DNA of 37,632 nt, taken from NCBI GenBank assembly GCA_038205135.1, contig JBBRCF010000020.1, positions 1 to 37,632 of the forward strand. The letters run 5' to 3'. The notes under the pieces were generated by a model. The model did no database searches, was not told the DNA's origin, and worked only from the letters and a program-made list of their open reading frames with translations. The position numbers were made by a program, and so were the translations under genes. The DNA comes from UBA9554 sp038205135 (GTDB lineage Bacteria > Pseudomonadota > Alphaproteobacteria > Rhodobacterales > Rhodobacteraceae). Below, piece after piece: positions 7,630-16,959 of the stretch (position 1 is its first letter; the number at the start of each line of letters is the position of its first letter).

Positions 7630-8235
7630 ATGGAAAAGGTGCATGAAGGCCCAAAACGGGGTGTCCCGGTCACGGGGCACCCGACAGGTGGGCTGGGTCG
7701 TGGCTGGGGCCTGATCGTGGATGGCATCGCAGCCTTGGGCACGGTGATGATCGTGCTGCTTATGGCGATCATCTGCGCCGACATTGTGGCCCGCAACGCC
7801 TTGGGCAGTTCGCTGCCGCTGGTCAGCGAAACCGGCGGGATGGTGGTGGTGCTGATCGTGGCGCTGCAACTGGCGGCCGCTGTGCGGGCTGGCCGATTGG
7901 CGCGCACGCTGGTTTTCCTTGATCTGTTGTCGCTGCGCCATGCCCGTCTGGTGGCCGGGCTCGAATGCCTGTTCGCGCTGGTGGGGGCGGCGGTGATCGG
8001 CGGCGTAGCCTTCGCCACGGTGAACGTCCTGAGCAAGGATTGGGTGTCGTCCGAATTCATCGGCACGCCCGGTCTGGGCACCTTGCCGACCTGGCCGTTC
8101 CGCGCGCTGATCTTGCTGGGCTTTGCCGTCGCGGCCATCGAGTTTCTGCGCCTGTCGATCGTATCCGCGCGCGTCGCGGCCGGGGCGCGGTCGCGACCCC
8201 GCTGGAGGTTGGTAGATATGCCATCGGCGCGCTGA
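7630..8235 (+). CDS. dctQ: TRAP transporter small permease DctQ
   Basis: About 201 aa from ATG 7630, 8 nt after the dctP stop. An in-frame GTG at 7600 would overlap dctP and is less likely. Four hydrophobic helices are visible: LIVDGIAALGTVMIVLLMAI, GGMVVVLIVALQLAAAV, LECLFALVGAAVIGGVAFAT and PFRALILLGFAVAAIEFLRL. DIVARNALGSSLPLVSE is the usual DctQ loop between helices 1 and 2. DctQ joins the large permease DctM in the inner membrane. The reading frame runs on through a GGAGG (8204-8208) and an ATG (8218-8220) to TGA 8233-8235, overlapping the dctM coding frame. The last residues (about 20 after LRLSIV) look unlike a conserved tail, so the true end may have shifted. No strong ribosome site precedes the ATG. 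Confidence 0.82.
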   Translation: MEKVHEGPKRGVPVTGHPTGGLGRGWGLIVDGIAALGTVMIVLLMAIICADIVARNALGSSLPLVSETGGMVVVLIVALQLAAAVRAGRLARTLVFLDLLSLRHARLVAGLECLFALVGAAVIGGVAFATVNVLSKDWVSSEFIGTPGLGTLPTWPFRALILLGFAVAAIEFLRLSIVSARVAAGARSRPRWRLVDMPSAR

Positions 8236-9519
8236 TCGCTCTGATCTACATTGGCATGCCGATCGGTATCACAATGCTGGCGGTATCATTCGTGGGGGTC
8301 GCGCTGATCCGCAGTGACACCGTTGCCGTCCGGATGCTGGGGGCGGTCGCCAACGACAGTTTGCAGGAATACCTGTTCGCGGTGGTGCCGCTGTTCGTGC
8401 TGATGGGGCTGCTGGTCACGATATCGAATGTCGGCAAGGACACGTTCGACGTATTCCAGCGCCTGCTGCGGCGCGTCTCAGCGGGGTTGGGCGTGGCGAC
8501 GGTGTTCGCCAATGCGGTGTTTGCGTCCATCACCGGTGTGTCCATCGCGTCGGCCTCTGTGTTTGCCCGCGTCGCGGTGCCGGAGATGACCCGCCACGGC
8601 TATTCCGCGAAATTCGCGACCGGCGTTGTTGCCGGGTCATCCGTGCTGGGCATGCTGATCCCGCCGTCGCTGTTGATGATCGTCTATGCCGTGCTGGCCG
8701 AACAATCCGTCGGGCGGATGTTTCTGGCGGGTGTCGGACCGGGGCTGCTGCTGGCTGTCCTGTTTTCCGTGACCATCGTGTTGCTGGCGCGGTTCCGGCC
8801 GCGTTTCGTGTTCGACACCGTGCAGGACACGCAGTCCCATCCCGATCTGTCCATGGTGGACGTGGTGCGCAAAGCGGTTCCGATCCTTGCGCTGATGTTT
8901 CTGGTTCTGGGCGGGTTGTACGGCGGATTTCTGAATCCGACAGAGGCAGGCGCGGCAGGTGCGTTCGGCGCGCTGATCATTGCGTTGATCCGCCGTGCGC
9001 TGGACCGGCGCACGCTGTGGAACCTGTTGGTGGAAACCGGGCAGATCACGGTGTCGGTGCTGTTCCTGATTCTGGCCGCGACGCTGTTTTCCCGCATGCT
9101 GGCGCTGTCGGGCGTGCCGCAGGAACTGGCGCGGTTCTTTCTGGATGGTGGGTTGGGGCCGATCGGTTTTCTGGTGCTGTATCTGGTGCTGATCATCGCC
9201 ATGGGCTGTCTGATCGACAGCATTTCGATCATGCTGATCCTGTTGCCCATCGCTCTGCCGGTGGCGGAAAGCGCCGGGTTCGACCTGATCTGGTTCGGCG
9301 TTCTGACCGTGGTGGCGGTCGAGATCGGGCTGCTGACCCCGCCCTTTGGCCTGTCGGTCTATACCATAAAATCCGCGATGACCGACAGCGACATGAAGGT
9401 CGGCGACATCTTTCGCGGCACGCTGCCCTTCGTGGCTGCCCTTCGTGGCTGCCATACTGGTGGGGCTGTTGATCCTCGCCCTGTTCCCGCCGATCGCGAC
9501 CTGGCTCGCGCGGCTTTGA
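8202..9519 (+). pseudogene. dctM: TRAP transporter large permease DctM, frameshifted by a 13-bp duplication
   Basis: The core is a normal DctM with about 12 hydrophobic segments: ALIALIYIGMPIGITMLAVS, VFASITGVSIASASVFARVA, GYSAKFATGVVAGSSVLGML, IPPSLLMIVYAVLAEQSVG, GGFLNPTEAGAAGAFGALII, IDSISIMLILLPIALPVA, EIGLLTPPFGLSVY. After GTLPFVAA the frame is broken by two copies of TGCCCTTCGTGGC (9424-9449). Removing one copy restores the last helix ILVGLLILALFPPIATWLARL and a stop at 9517-9519. As read, the protein instead runs to 9671 inside the next gene. The start is also unclear: in frame there is no ATG, GTG or TTG before ATG 8254, which would cut into helix 1. The position given is a CTG beginning LEVGRYAIG. 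A good GGAGG (8204-8208) precedes ATG 8218, but that ATG is in the DctQ frame. Confidence 0.85.
9424..9453 (+). repeat. 13-bp tandem duplication inside dctM
   Basis: The 13-mer TGCCCTTCGTGGC occurs at 9424-9436 and again at 9437-9449, followed by a further 4 matching bases (TGCC). Thirteen is not a multiple of three, so the duplication shifts the dctM frame by one. Deleting one copy gives an uninterrupted DctM C-terminus. Confidence 0.95.
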
Positions 9520-9534
9520 CCCAAAGGAAAACCC

Positions 9535-10071
9535 ATGAAAAACCTGTTGTTCATAGCGGGCAGCCTGCGCGCTGCTTCGGCCTCCAAGGCGACCATGAGG
9601 TCCCTGCAGGAGCGCCTCGGCGCCATCGCGCATTGCCGTACCGCCGAGATCGGCCACCTGCCGCTTTATAATGCCGACCTGTCGGATGACCCCGGCGTCG
9701 CGGCGTGCGTCGCGGCGTTCGTCGCGTCGGTGCAGGCCGCCGATGGCGTCGTGTTCGTGACGCCGGAATACAATTACTCCGTCCCCGGCATGCTGAAAAA
9801 CGCCATCGACTGGGCATCGCGTCCCGCGTTCGATTCGGTGTTCAAGGGCAAGCCGTGCTTTGTCATTTCGGTGTCGGGCGGAGCCTTGGGCGGCGTACGG
9901 GCACAGGCGCATCTGAAATACATCCTGAACGGGATGCTGGCCGAGGTGTATGTGTGCAAGGAAATCGTCGTGACCATGGCCAACACCAAGGTCACGGATG
10001 GCCGGTTGACCGACACGGTCGTGTTAGATTTCGCCACAGAGAATCTGACGAATTTTGTCGCGGCGCTTTAG
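9535..10071 (+). CDS. NADPH-dependent FMN reductase
   Basis: 178 aa flavodoxin-like protein. FIAGSLRAASASK is the FMN phosphate loop, IGHLPLYNADL follows, and FVTPEYNYSVPGMLKNAIDW is the hallmark of the NADPH:FMN reductase/azoreductase-like group. SVSGGALGGVRAQAHLK closes the flavin site. Family members pass electrons from NAD(P)H through FMN to quinones, azo dyes, chromate or a partner monooxygenase. AAAGGA precedes the ATG 15 nt after the original dctM stop, so it was probably co-transcribed with the TRAP genes. The stop (TAG 10069-10071) directly abuts the end of the convergent transglutaminase gene, leaving no room for a separate terminator. In a catabolic cluster it may protect against quinones formed from catechols, which is inference. 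Confidence 0.88.
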   Translation: MKNLLFIAGSLRAASASKATMRSLQERLGAIAHCRTAEIGHLPLYNADLSDDPGVAACVAAFVASVQAADGVVFVTPEYNYSVPGMLKNAIDWASRPAFDSVFKGKPCFVISVSGGALGGVRAQAHLKYILNGMLAEVYVCKEIVVTMANTKVTDGRLTDTVVLDFATENLTNFVAAL

Positions 10072-10947
10072 TCACAGCGCGATGACATCCACCCGTTGAT
10101 GGCTGGCCTGATCGCCGGTGGTGCGTAATGTGCCGCGCACCGGCGACACATCGGCATAGTCGCGCCCGTAGGCCACAACGATATGTTCCTGCCCCACAGC
10201 GCAAGCATTCGTGGGGTCATATTCGATCCAGCCAGCCTCGGATCCGCACCACGCTGTGACCCAGGCATGCATGGCATCCGCACCTTCCAGCCGCCGCTGG
10301 CCCTGCGGTGGCGTGGTGCGCAGAAACCCGGAGACATAGCCCGACGGGATGCCCAGCGACCGCAGCCCGGCGATCATGATATGCGAAAAATCCTGACACA
10401 CGCCGCTGCGCGCGGCAAACGCGGCGCTGGCGCGCGTGTGCACATCGGTGGACGCCGGATCGAACCGCATGGTGGCATGCAGCGCCTGTCCCAGCGCGGT
10501 GACGATCTGCATTGTGGTCCGGCCGGACCCCGCCGCGGCGGCCGCAAAGGCGGCGATCGCGGGATCCGGCCGCACCCGCGCCGACGGACCGAGGTAATGG
10601 TGCGGTGCAATGGCGGCCAGCGCGGGATGCGCGGCAATCTCTGCCGCCAGCCCCGCCAGATCGGGCGACAGGTCAAGGCTGGGCACTTGGGCCACCCGTT
10701 CCACCCGCGCGCGCAGCGTAAACGCGATCGCGTCAATGGCATGGTGAAACGCCAGCATGGTCACGACATTGCCAAAGAAATCCCGCGTCTCGCGCCGCTC
10801 GGTGGGCGGCGGATCAACCGCCAGCAGCCGCGCGGTCACCACCTGCCGCCCCGGCAGATCGGACGGCAGCAACCGCACCAGCGTGCGCAGATGATCCGCC
10901 GGGGCGCCGTAGCGATAGCCGATGGACAATCCGATGTCATAGCGCAT
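10072..10947 (-). CDS. Transglutaminase-like cysteine peptidase family protein
   Basis: 291 aa. An N-terminal beta domain of the bacterial transglutaminase-like type (about 1-110; MRYDIGLSIGYRYGAPA, TRDFFGNVVTMLAFHH) precedes a transglutaminase core. The triad is visible as Cys in RSGVCQDFSHIMIAGLRSLG, His in DAMHAWVTAW and Asp in WIEYDPTNA. These proteins act as cysteine proteases or acyl transferases on peptides. It is last in the leftward DUF2126-transglutaminase, ATP-grasp/Alpha-E, transglutaminase unit, starting 12 nt after the ATP-grasp stop with AAAGGGG before the ATG. In many Proteobacteria this gene is followed by the proteasome-like Anbu peptidase. Here the convergent FMN reductase follows directly, so Anbu is absent at that position. 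Confidence 0.88.
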   Translation of the reverse strand: MRYDIGLSIGYRYGAPADHLRTLVRLLPSDLPGRQVVTARLLAVDPPPTERRETRDFFGNVVTMLAFHHAIDAIAFTLRARVERVAQVPSLDLSPDLAGLAAEIAAHPALAAIAPHHYLGPSARVRPDPAIAAFAAAAAGSGRTTMQIVTALGQALHATMRFDPASTDVHTRASAAFAARSGVCQDFSHIMIAGLRSLGIPSGYVSGFLRTTPPQGQRRLEGADAMHAWVTAWCGSEAGWIEYDPTNACAVGQEHIVVAYGRDYADVSPVRGTLRTTGDQASHQRVDVIAL

Positions 10948-10959
10948 GCCGTGCCCCTT

Positions 10960-13395
10960 TCAGTCCAGATAGGCCGCCGACAACCGGCCGGAAATCTCGG
11001 CCAGCGTCGCGCGCAGCGCCGTCAGTCGGGTGGCGTCGATGTCATCGGGGTTTGCGACCTGCAGATCGGTTTCCAACGACATCAGCAGGCCCAGCACCGG
11101 CGATATCCGGCCATCGACGCGGGCATGCGGCAGGTCTTCGGCGATGCGGCGCAACGAGGTGACCTGAAACAGGATCGACCGCGGGTTGGCGGCATCCAGC
11201 ACCAGCAGATCGGTCACCGTGCGTTTGGTCGGATCGATGCGATACCGGCGGCGATGGGTGACCCGGCTGTCGCCATATTCCAGCGCCAGATCGGTCAGTC
11301 CGGACGCCAGATCATCGGTGGCAAACCCCGCAACCGCCGCCGCCGCGCCATCGGCGCGTTCCAGCGCCCGGCCAAAGGTCAGGAACCGCCAGCCGGAACT
11401 GCGGTGCATGTTTTCATGTACCAGCCCGTTGAACCCGGTGATCTTGCGCAGCAGCACACCAAGGGCGCGGGCGCAATCATCGCCGGGCGGCAGATCGGCG
11501 GACACCGCCGCCAGCGCGGTGGTCAGGTCGGTCAACGCGGCCCAGCCATCGACCGAAAACCGTTCGCGCACTTTGCCGGCACAGATCCGCGCGGCCTCCA
11601 GCGACGGGTGCAGCACGGCCTGCACCGGCTGGTGAACGTCGATGGCGATGACGGCCAGCACGTCGGCGATATGCAGCAGGCGGGCATCCTCGGGCGATCC
11701 CGCCTCGGCCAGCCGCAGATGCCAGGCCCGCAACAGCCGGATCGCGCCTTCGGTGCGCTCGATGTAGCGACCCAGCCAGTACAGGTTGTCGGCCGACCGG
11801 GCGGGAAGGGCGCCGGTGCCTTCGCGGCGGAACCGCCCGGGTTCGAACAGGGTTTCGTCCGGGGCGGGCCCGTCGCGCATCACCCAGACATCCGCCACCG
11901 ACCCCCCCTGTTGCATCGATAGCGCCGTGGCGTCGCCCGTGCGCCCGATCCGGGCATAACCGCCGGGCAGGAAAACCCAGCCGTCGGGCGTGCGGGCGGC
12001 AAACACCCGGATGATCATCGGGCGGGGGGTCAGCCGGCCATCGACCCAGGAGGGTGTGGTGGACAGGGTGACCGCCTCTTGCCCCACCAGGGTTGCGGCA
12101 TTGGCGTCGATCCAGTCCGCCAGCGACTGATCCGGTCCGCCGGCACTGCGCATCGCGCCGCCTGCGCTGTGCAGTTCCCCACCAAGGGCCGACGCCGCGC
12201 CGATGTCAAACGGCAGGGCGCGGCTGAGCGCCTCGCCGATGAACATGGTGGTGGCGTGGCTTTTCACCCAGTCCCGTTCGGCAGGCTGCCCGCACCACCA
12301 TGTCGCGATATTGGGCAGGCGCAGTGGTTCGCCCAGCAGCACTTCGGCGATCTTGGGCCAGAAGGCCATGAAGGCGCGGGTTTCCAGAATGCCGGACCCC
12401 AGCGCGTTGACCACATGCAGGTTGCCCTGTCGCACTGCATCGACCACCCCCGGCGTGCCGATCTGCGAGGTTTCGTCAAGTTCCAGCGGATCGGTCCAGG
12501 CGGCATCCATCCGTCGCCACAACACACCCAACGGCTGCGGCCCCGAAACGGTGCGCACCTGAACCGATCCGTGATGCACGATCAGGTCCTCGCCTTCCAG
12601 CAGCAACAGTCCCAGATACCGCGCGACATAGGCATGTTCGAAATAGGCGTCATTGCCCGGCCCCGGCGTCAGGATCGCACAGCGCTGTCCCTCGGACCCC
12701 GGCAGATGGTCCATCGCGGCGCGAAAGGCGCGGAAAAACCCGGCCAACCTGCGCACGTTGCGGCGCGGAAACGGTTCGGGGAACACCCGCGCGGTGGCCA
12801 TCCGGTTTTCCAACGCGAACCCCGCGCCGGACGGGGCCTGCGTGCGGTCCCCCAGCACCAGCCAAGACCCGTCCGGGCTGCGGCCGATCTCAAACGCCAG
12901 AAAATGCAGAAAATGTCCCGATGCGGGCCGGATCCCTACCAGCGCGCGGTGCCATTCCGGGTTCCGCGCCACCAGATCGGGCGGCAGATGCCCGTCGCGC
13001 ACCAGATCGCCGGGCCCGTACAGATCCGCCACCACGCGTTCCAGCAGATCGGCGCGCTGCGTCAGGCCCGCGCAGATACCGTCCCATTCCGGCTCGGACA
13101 GTATCACGGGGATATGGCTGAGCGGCCAGTCGCGTTCCTGCGCCGGATCACCGCTGTATTGCCGGTAGAACACGCCGGCATCGCGCAGATACTGATTGCC
13201 GCGCGCCACATGCGCCGCGACCGCCGCAGGGGTCAGTTGCGCCAGTTGATCGATGAAGGCGGCCCAGACCGGGCGCATGGTGCCGCTGGCGTCGATCAGT
13301 TCATCCGCGACACCGGGCAACGGCGCATATCCCGCCAGCAGGCGGGCACGTGCGGCAGGATCGGCATCAAGGCTGGGGCGCGGCTGTCCGTTCAT
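10960..13395 (-). CDS. Circularly permuted ATP-grasp and Alpha-E domain fusion protein
   Basis: 811 aa from ATG 13395. The N-terminal two-thirds (about 1-490) is a circularly permuted ATP-grasp (DUF404/407): FIDQLAQLTPAAVAAHVARG, QYLRDAGVFYRQY, FALENRMATARVFPEPF, CAILTPGPGNDAYFEHAYVA, VRTVSGPQPLGVLWRRMD, GVVDAVRQGNLHVVNALGSG. The C-terminal third (about 500-811) is an Alpha-E domain (DUF403) starting SADNLYWLGRYIERTEGAIR, with a second helical repeat FLTFGRALERADG. ATP-grasp enzymes activate a carboxylate as acyl-phosphate and ligate it to an amine, so a peptide or amide ligase acting with the flanking transglutaminases is the usual prediction. The chemistry is not established to my knowledge. 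The start lies 7 nt after the DUF2126-protein stop and has no strong ribosome site, suggesting coupling. An upstream in-frame start would overlap that gene and is rejected. Confidence 0.87.
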   Translation of the reverse strand: MNGQPRPSLDADPAARARLLAGYAPLPGVADELIDASGTMRPVWAAFIDQLAQLTPAAVAAHVARGNQYLRDAGVFYRQYSGDPAQERDWPLSHIPVILSEPEWDGICAGLTQRADLLERVVADLYGPGDLVRDGHLPPDLVARNPEWHRALVGIRPASGHFLHFLAFEIGRSPDGSWLVLGDRTQAPSGAGFALENRMATARVFPEPFPRRNVRRLAGFFRAFRAAMDHLPGSEGQRCAILTPGPGNDAYFEHAYVARYLGLLLLEGEDLIVHHGSVQVRTVSGPQPLGVLWRRMDAAWTDPLELDETSQIGTPGVVDAVRQGNLHVVNALGSGILETRAFMAFWPKIAEVLLGEPLRLPNIATWWCGQPAERDWVKSHATTMFIGEALSRALPFDIGAASALGGELHSAGGAMRSAGGPDQSLADWIDANAATLVGQEAVTLSTTPSWVDGRLTPRPMIIRVFAARTPDGWVFLPGGYARIGRTGDATALSMQQGGSVADVWVMRDGPAPDETLFEPGRFRREGTGALPARSADNLYWLGRYIERTEGAIRLLRAWHLRLAEAGSPEDARLLHIADVLAVIAIDVHQPVQAVLHPSLEAARICAGKVRERFSVDGWAALTDLTTALAAVSADLPPGDDCARALGVLLRKITGFNGLVHENMHRSSGWRFLTFGRALERADGAAAAVAGFATDDLASGLTDLALEYGDSRVTHRRRYRIDPTKRTVTDLLVLDAANPRSILFQVTSLRRIAEDLPHARVDGRISPVLGLLMSLETDLQVANPDDIDATRLTALRATLAEISGRLSAAYLD

Positions 13396-13402
13396 CAGGC
13401 GT

Positions 13403-16400
13403 TCAGAATAGGCCGGGTGGCCGCCGCAGGTCCAGTGTTGTCGGGAATTCCGGGTGCGGGGTTTCGGGGCTTGGCGCATAGGCCCCGGCGGTATGGCCAA
13501 AGGCGGTGAACCGCGACAACCGCCGCGCTTCGGCTTCGTTGCCGTTGACGGGGAAGGTGTCGTAGCTGCGCCCGCCCGGGTGGGCCACGTGATAGACGCA
13601 ACCGCCGATGGCGCGGCCCGACCAGCGGTCATAGATGTCGAACGTCAGCGGCGCGTTGACCGGCAGCACCGGGTGCAGCGCAGATGACGGCTGCCACGCC
13701 TTGAACCGCACGCCGGCCACCTGCGCGCCCGTCAAGCCCGCATCGGTCATCGGCACCGGGCGACGGTTGCACGTGACCTGATAGCGATCCTTGAACGCAG
13801 TGGTCATCTTGACCTGCAACCGTTCCACCGAACTGTCGGTGTAGCGCACCGTACCGCCGATCGCGCCGGTTTCGCCCAGCACATGCCAGGGTTCCAAGGC
13901 TTGGCGGATTTCCAGATGCACACCCTCAACCGTCACTTCGCCGCAGAACGGGAACCGGAATTCCGCCTGCGCCTTGAACCAGTCGGGATCAAGGTCGAAG
14001 CCATGTCCGCGCAGATCATCCAGCAGCGCCAGCAGGTCCTGCCACAGGAAATGCGGCAGCATGTAGCGGTCATGCAGCACGGTGCCCCAGCGGACCGGCC
14101 GCATATCCACCGGATCAGCCCAGACCCGCGCGATGATCGCCCGGATCAGCAGTTGCTGCGCAAGGTTCATCCGCGGATGCGGCGGCATTTCGAACCCGCG
14201 AAATTCCACCAGCCCCAGCCGCCCGGTGGGGCCGTCGGGGGAATACATCTTGTCGATGCAAATCTCGGCCCGATGGGTGTTGCCGGTCACATCGGTCAGC
14301 ATGTTGCGCAACAGGCGATCCACCAGCCACGGCGGCGGGGCCGCGCCCTGACCGGGGACGGGTATCTGCGCCAGCGCGATTTCCAGTTCATAAAGCGCAT
14401 CATGCCGCGCCTCGTCCATGCGCGGAGCCTGTGACGTCGGCCCGATGAACAAGCCGGAAAACAGGTAGGACAGGCTGGGATGCCGGTTCCAGATCAGGAT
14501 CAGCGATTTCAGCAGGTCAGGGCGGCGCAGGAACGGGCTGTCCTGCGTGGTGCCGCCGCCGACCACCACATGATTGCCGCCGCCGGTTCCGGTGTGGCGG
14601 CCATCGAGCATGAATTTATCCGCGCCCAGCCGGCATTCCCGCGCCTCGGCATAGATCGCCTCGGTCGTCGCCACGCAATCATCCCAGCTGTGCGCGGGGT
14701 GGATGTTGACCTCGATCACACCGGGGTCGGGCGCCACGCGGATCACGTTCAGGCGCGCATCAGGCGGCGGCACATAGCCTTCGACGTGGATCGGAATGTT
14801 CAGGTCTGTCGCCACTGCCTCGGCCACGGCCAGCAGTTCCAGATAATCCTCCAGCGCCTCGACCGGAGGCATGAACAGGCACAGCCGCCCGTCGCGCAGT
14901 TCCATCGCCATCGCGGTGCGCACTGCGCCGTCGGCGGGGTCCGCGCCGCCCTGTTCCACGCGGGTCTGGCGTTCGGTGCGGCTGGCTTCGGTTTCGCGCA
15001 CCGCCTGCGTGTGACCTTTGGATGTGGCAGGCGTCATGGCTTCGCGTTCCGCGTCCTCGGTTGCAAGGCGGTCGATTTCGGCCTGCAAGGCATCGCGTTT
15101 GTCAGGCGTCAGGCGGCCATGGAACACCGGCAGCGGCCCGACCGGAAAGCTGGGATCGGCGGTATAGGTATAGGGATAGGACGCGGGCGGGATATGCGGC
15201 AGCGCGCCCAGCGGCAAGCGGAACCCGGCGGGGCTGTCGCCCGGCACCAGAAACAGATGCCCGCGCCGGGGTTTCCACAATTCGGACCGCCAGCGCGGGC
15301 CTTCGTCCTTGGATTGCCAGCGCTGGATCGGCAGCGCGTAGCCCACGGGTTGGTCCAGACCGCGGCTGAACACGCGGGCGAACCGCGCGCGTTCTTCGGG
15401 GTCTTTGAGGTGCGGGTTTTCCGGCGTCAGGTTGGCGGGCAACTGCGCCTCTTTCAGCACCCATTCGGCGGGGTCTTCGAACACCGGTTGCGCGTGTTCG
15501 GGCGGCACGCCCAGCCGTTCGGCCATCTGGCCCAGAAACGCGCCCGCGGTTTCTGCCGTCGCCGCTGTCTGCACATGTTCCTGCGCGACCAGCTTTTCAT
15601 TCTGCCAGATCGGCTGGCCATCGCGCCGCCAATACAGCGAAAACGTCCAGCGCGGCAGTGTTTCGCCGGGATACCATTTGCCCTGACCGTAATGCAGCAT
15701 GCCGCCGGGCGCGAACCGGTCGCGCAGGCGGCGGATCAGCGTATCGGCCAGCCCGCGTTTGGTCGGCCCCACCGCATCGATATTCCATTCCTCGGCTTCG
15801 AAATCGTCGATGGATACAAAGGTCGGCTCGCCGCCCATGGTCAGGCGCACATCGCCCGCTGCCAGCGCCGCATCCACCTTTTGCCCCACGGCGTTCAGCC
15901 GGTCCCACGCCGCGTCCGAGAACGGTTTGGTGATGCGCGGGTGTTCGGCCACCCGCGTCACATGCATGTCGAAATCGAACGAAACTTCGGGCGCGCCACT
16001 GGCGATGATGCCGCCCACGATCGGGGCCGCGTTGCGGTAATGCGGCGTGGCGGCCAGCGGGATATGGCTTTCGCCGGTAAACAGCCCCGATGTTGGGTCA
16101 AGCCCCACCCAACCCGCGCCGGGCAGATAGACCTCGACCCAAGCATGCAGGTCGGTGAAATCATGCGCCGTGCCGGCAGGACCGTCCAACGCCTTGATAT
16201 CCGGCGTCAACTGGATCAGGTAGCCCGACACGAACCGCGACGCCAACCCCAGATGCCGCAGCACCTGCACCAGCAGCCAACTGCTGTCCCGGCATGATCC
16301 GGACCGTTTCTGCAACGTTTCATCCGGCGTCTGCACCCCCGGTTCCATGCGGATGGTGTACCCGACATCGCGCGAAACCCGGGCATTCAGCCCCACCAGA

Positions 16401-16831
16401 AAATCGATCGTCCGCATCCGGTCACGCGGGATGGTGGCCACATAGTCCAGCAGGCGCTGCGTGGCCGGTTCAGGGGTAGAATAGATCACCAGATCGTCGC
16501 GCAGATCCTCGGGATAGGTGAAGGGATAATTCTCGCCCTCTTCCTCGACAAAGAAATCGAACGGGTTGTAGACCGTCATGTCGGCCACCAGGTCGACCTC
16601 GATCTTGAATTCGGACACCGGTTCGGGAAACACGAACCGCGCCAGCCAGTTGCCATAGGGGTCCTGCTGGTGGTTCTCGAAATGGGCGCCGGGGCTGACC
16701 TTCAGGCTGTGCGAGATCACCCGCGTCCGGCTATGCGGCGCCGGGCGCAGGCGCACGATCTGCGGCGTCAGCATGACGGGGCGGTCATAGCGGTAATGTG
16801 TCAGGTGACAGAGGCTGGCATAGATCGACAT
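13403..16831 (-). CDS. Large transglutaminase-like protein with DUF2126 domain
   Basis: 1142 aa, the normal size of DUF2126 proteins. The N-terminal beta domain starts MSIYASLCHLTHYRYDRPV and keeps VRLRPAPHSRTRVISHSLKV. The transglutaminase core has Cys in KRSGSCRDSSWLLVQVLR, His in DLHAWVEVYLPG and Asp in WVGLDPTSGLFTGE. From about residue 340 onward lies DUF2126 (DVRLTMGGEPTFVSIDDFE, GMLHYGQGKWYPGETLPRW, LDGRHTGTGGGNHVVVGG, LSYLFSGLFIGPTSQAPRMD, GLVEFRGFEMPPHPRM). DUF2126 shares motifs with glutamate-cysteine-ligase-type amidoligases, so the protein may both cut and form peptide or amide bonds; this role is predicted only. ATG 16831 is chosen because the family begins there; the ORF extends upstream without conserved sequence. 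It leads the leftward three-gene unit. Confidence 0.9.
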   Translation of the reverse strand: MSIYASLCHLTHYRYDRPVMLTPQIVRLRPAPHSRTRVISHSLKVSPGAHFENHQQDPYGNWLARFVFPEPVSEFKIEVDLVADMTVYNPFDFFVEEEGENYPFTYPEDLRDDLVIYSTPEPATQRLLDYVATIPRDRMRTIDFLVGLNARVSRDVGYTIRMEPGVQTPDETLQKRSGSCRDSSWLLVQVLRHLGLASRFVSGYLIQLTPDIKALDGPAGTAHDFTDLHAWVEVYLPGAGWVGLDPTSGLFTGESHIPLAATPHYRNAAPIVGGIIASGAPEVSFDFDMHVTRVAEHPRITKPFSDAAWDRLNAVGQKVDAALAAGDVRLTMGGEPTFVSIDDFEAEEWNIDAVGPTKRGLADTLIRRLRDRFAPGGMLHYGQGKWYPGETLPRWTFSLYWRRDGQPIWQNEKLVAQEHVQTAATAETAGAFLGQMAERLGVPPEHAQPVFEDPAEWVLKEAQLPANLTPENPHLKDPEERARFARVFSRGLDQPVGYALPIQRWQSKDEGPRWRSELWKPRRGHLFLVPGDSPAGFRLPLGALPHIPPASYPYTYTADPSFPVGPLPVFHGRLTPDKRDALQAEIDRLATEDAEREAMTPATSKGHTQAVRETEASRTERQTRVEQGGADPADGAVRTAMAMELRDGRLCLFMPPVEALEDYLELLAVAEAVATDLNIPIHVEGYVPPPDARLNVIRVAPDPGVIEVNIHPAHSWDDCVATTEAIYAEARECRLGADKFMLDGRHTGTGGGNHVVVGGGTTQDSPFLRRPDLLKSLILIWNRHPSLSYLFSGLFIGPTSQAPRMDEARHDALYELEIALAQIPVPGQGAAPPPWLVDRLLRNMLTDVTGNTHRAEICIDKMYSPDGPTGRLGLVEFRGFEMPPHPRMNLAQQLLIRAIIARVWADPVDMRPVRWGTVLHDRYMLPHFLWQDLLALLDDLRGHGFDLDPDWFKAQAEFRFPFCGEVTVEGVHLEIRQALEPWHVLGETGAIGGTVRYTDSSVERLQVKMTTAFKDRYQVTCNRRPVPMTDAGLTGAQVAGVRFKAWQPSSALHPVLPVNAPLTFDIYDRWSGRAIGGCVYHVAHPGGRSYDTFPVNGNEAEARRLSRFTAFGHTAGAYAPSPETPHPEFPTTLDLRRPPGLF

Positions 16832-16926
16832 GAGACTCGCTTTGCTGGGCACTGCAGGGGCCGTTGCAGATGGTATCGCAGTTTTGCAGGACTGCGCCCA
16901 GCGGGACCACCGATTTTTCGGCACGG

Positions 16927-16944
16927 AAAACAGGCGGATGCCTG
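16927..16944 (-). terminator. Weak intrinsic terminator after the quiC-like gene
   Basis: Read leftward: CAGGC, ATCC loop, GCCTG (16944-16931), then TTTTCC. It lies 15-30 nt past the quiC-like stop and before the DUF2126 gene, so it would separate the shikimate-type operon from the transglutaminase operon. The stem has only 5 bp, so read-through is likely. Confidence 0.4.
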
Positions 16945-16959
16945 AATTTACGGCAAAAC

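Noticed and set aside
14480..16297. 605-aa plus-strand ORF antisense to the DUF2126 gene
   Set aside because: Shadow of a well-conserved gene; no motif.
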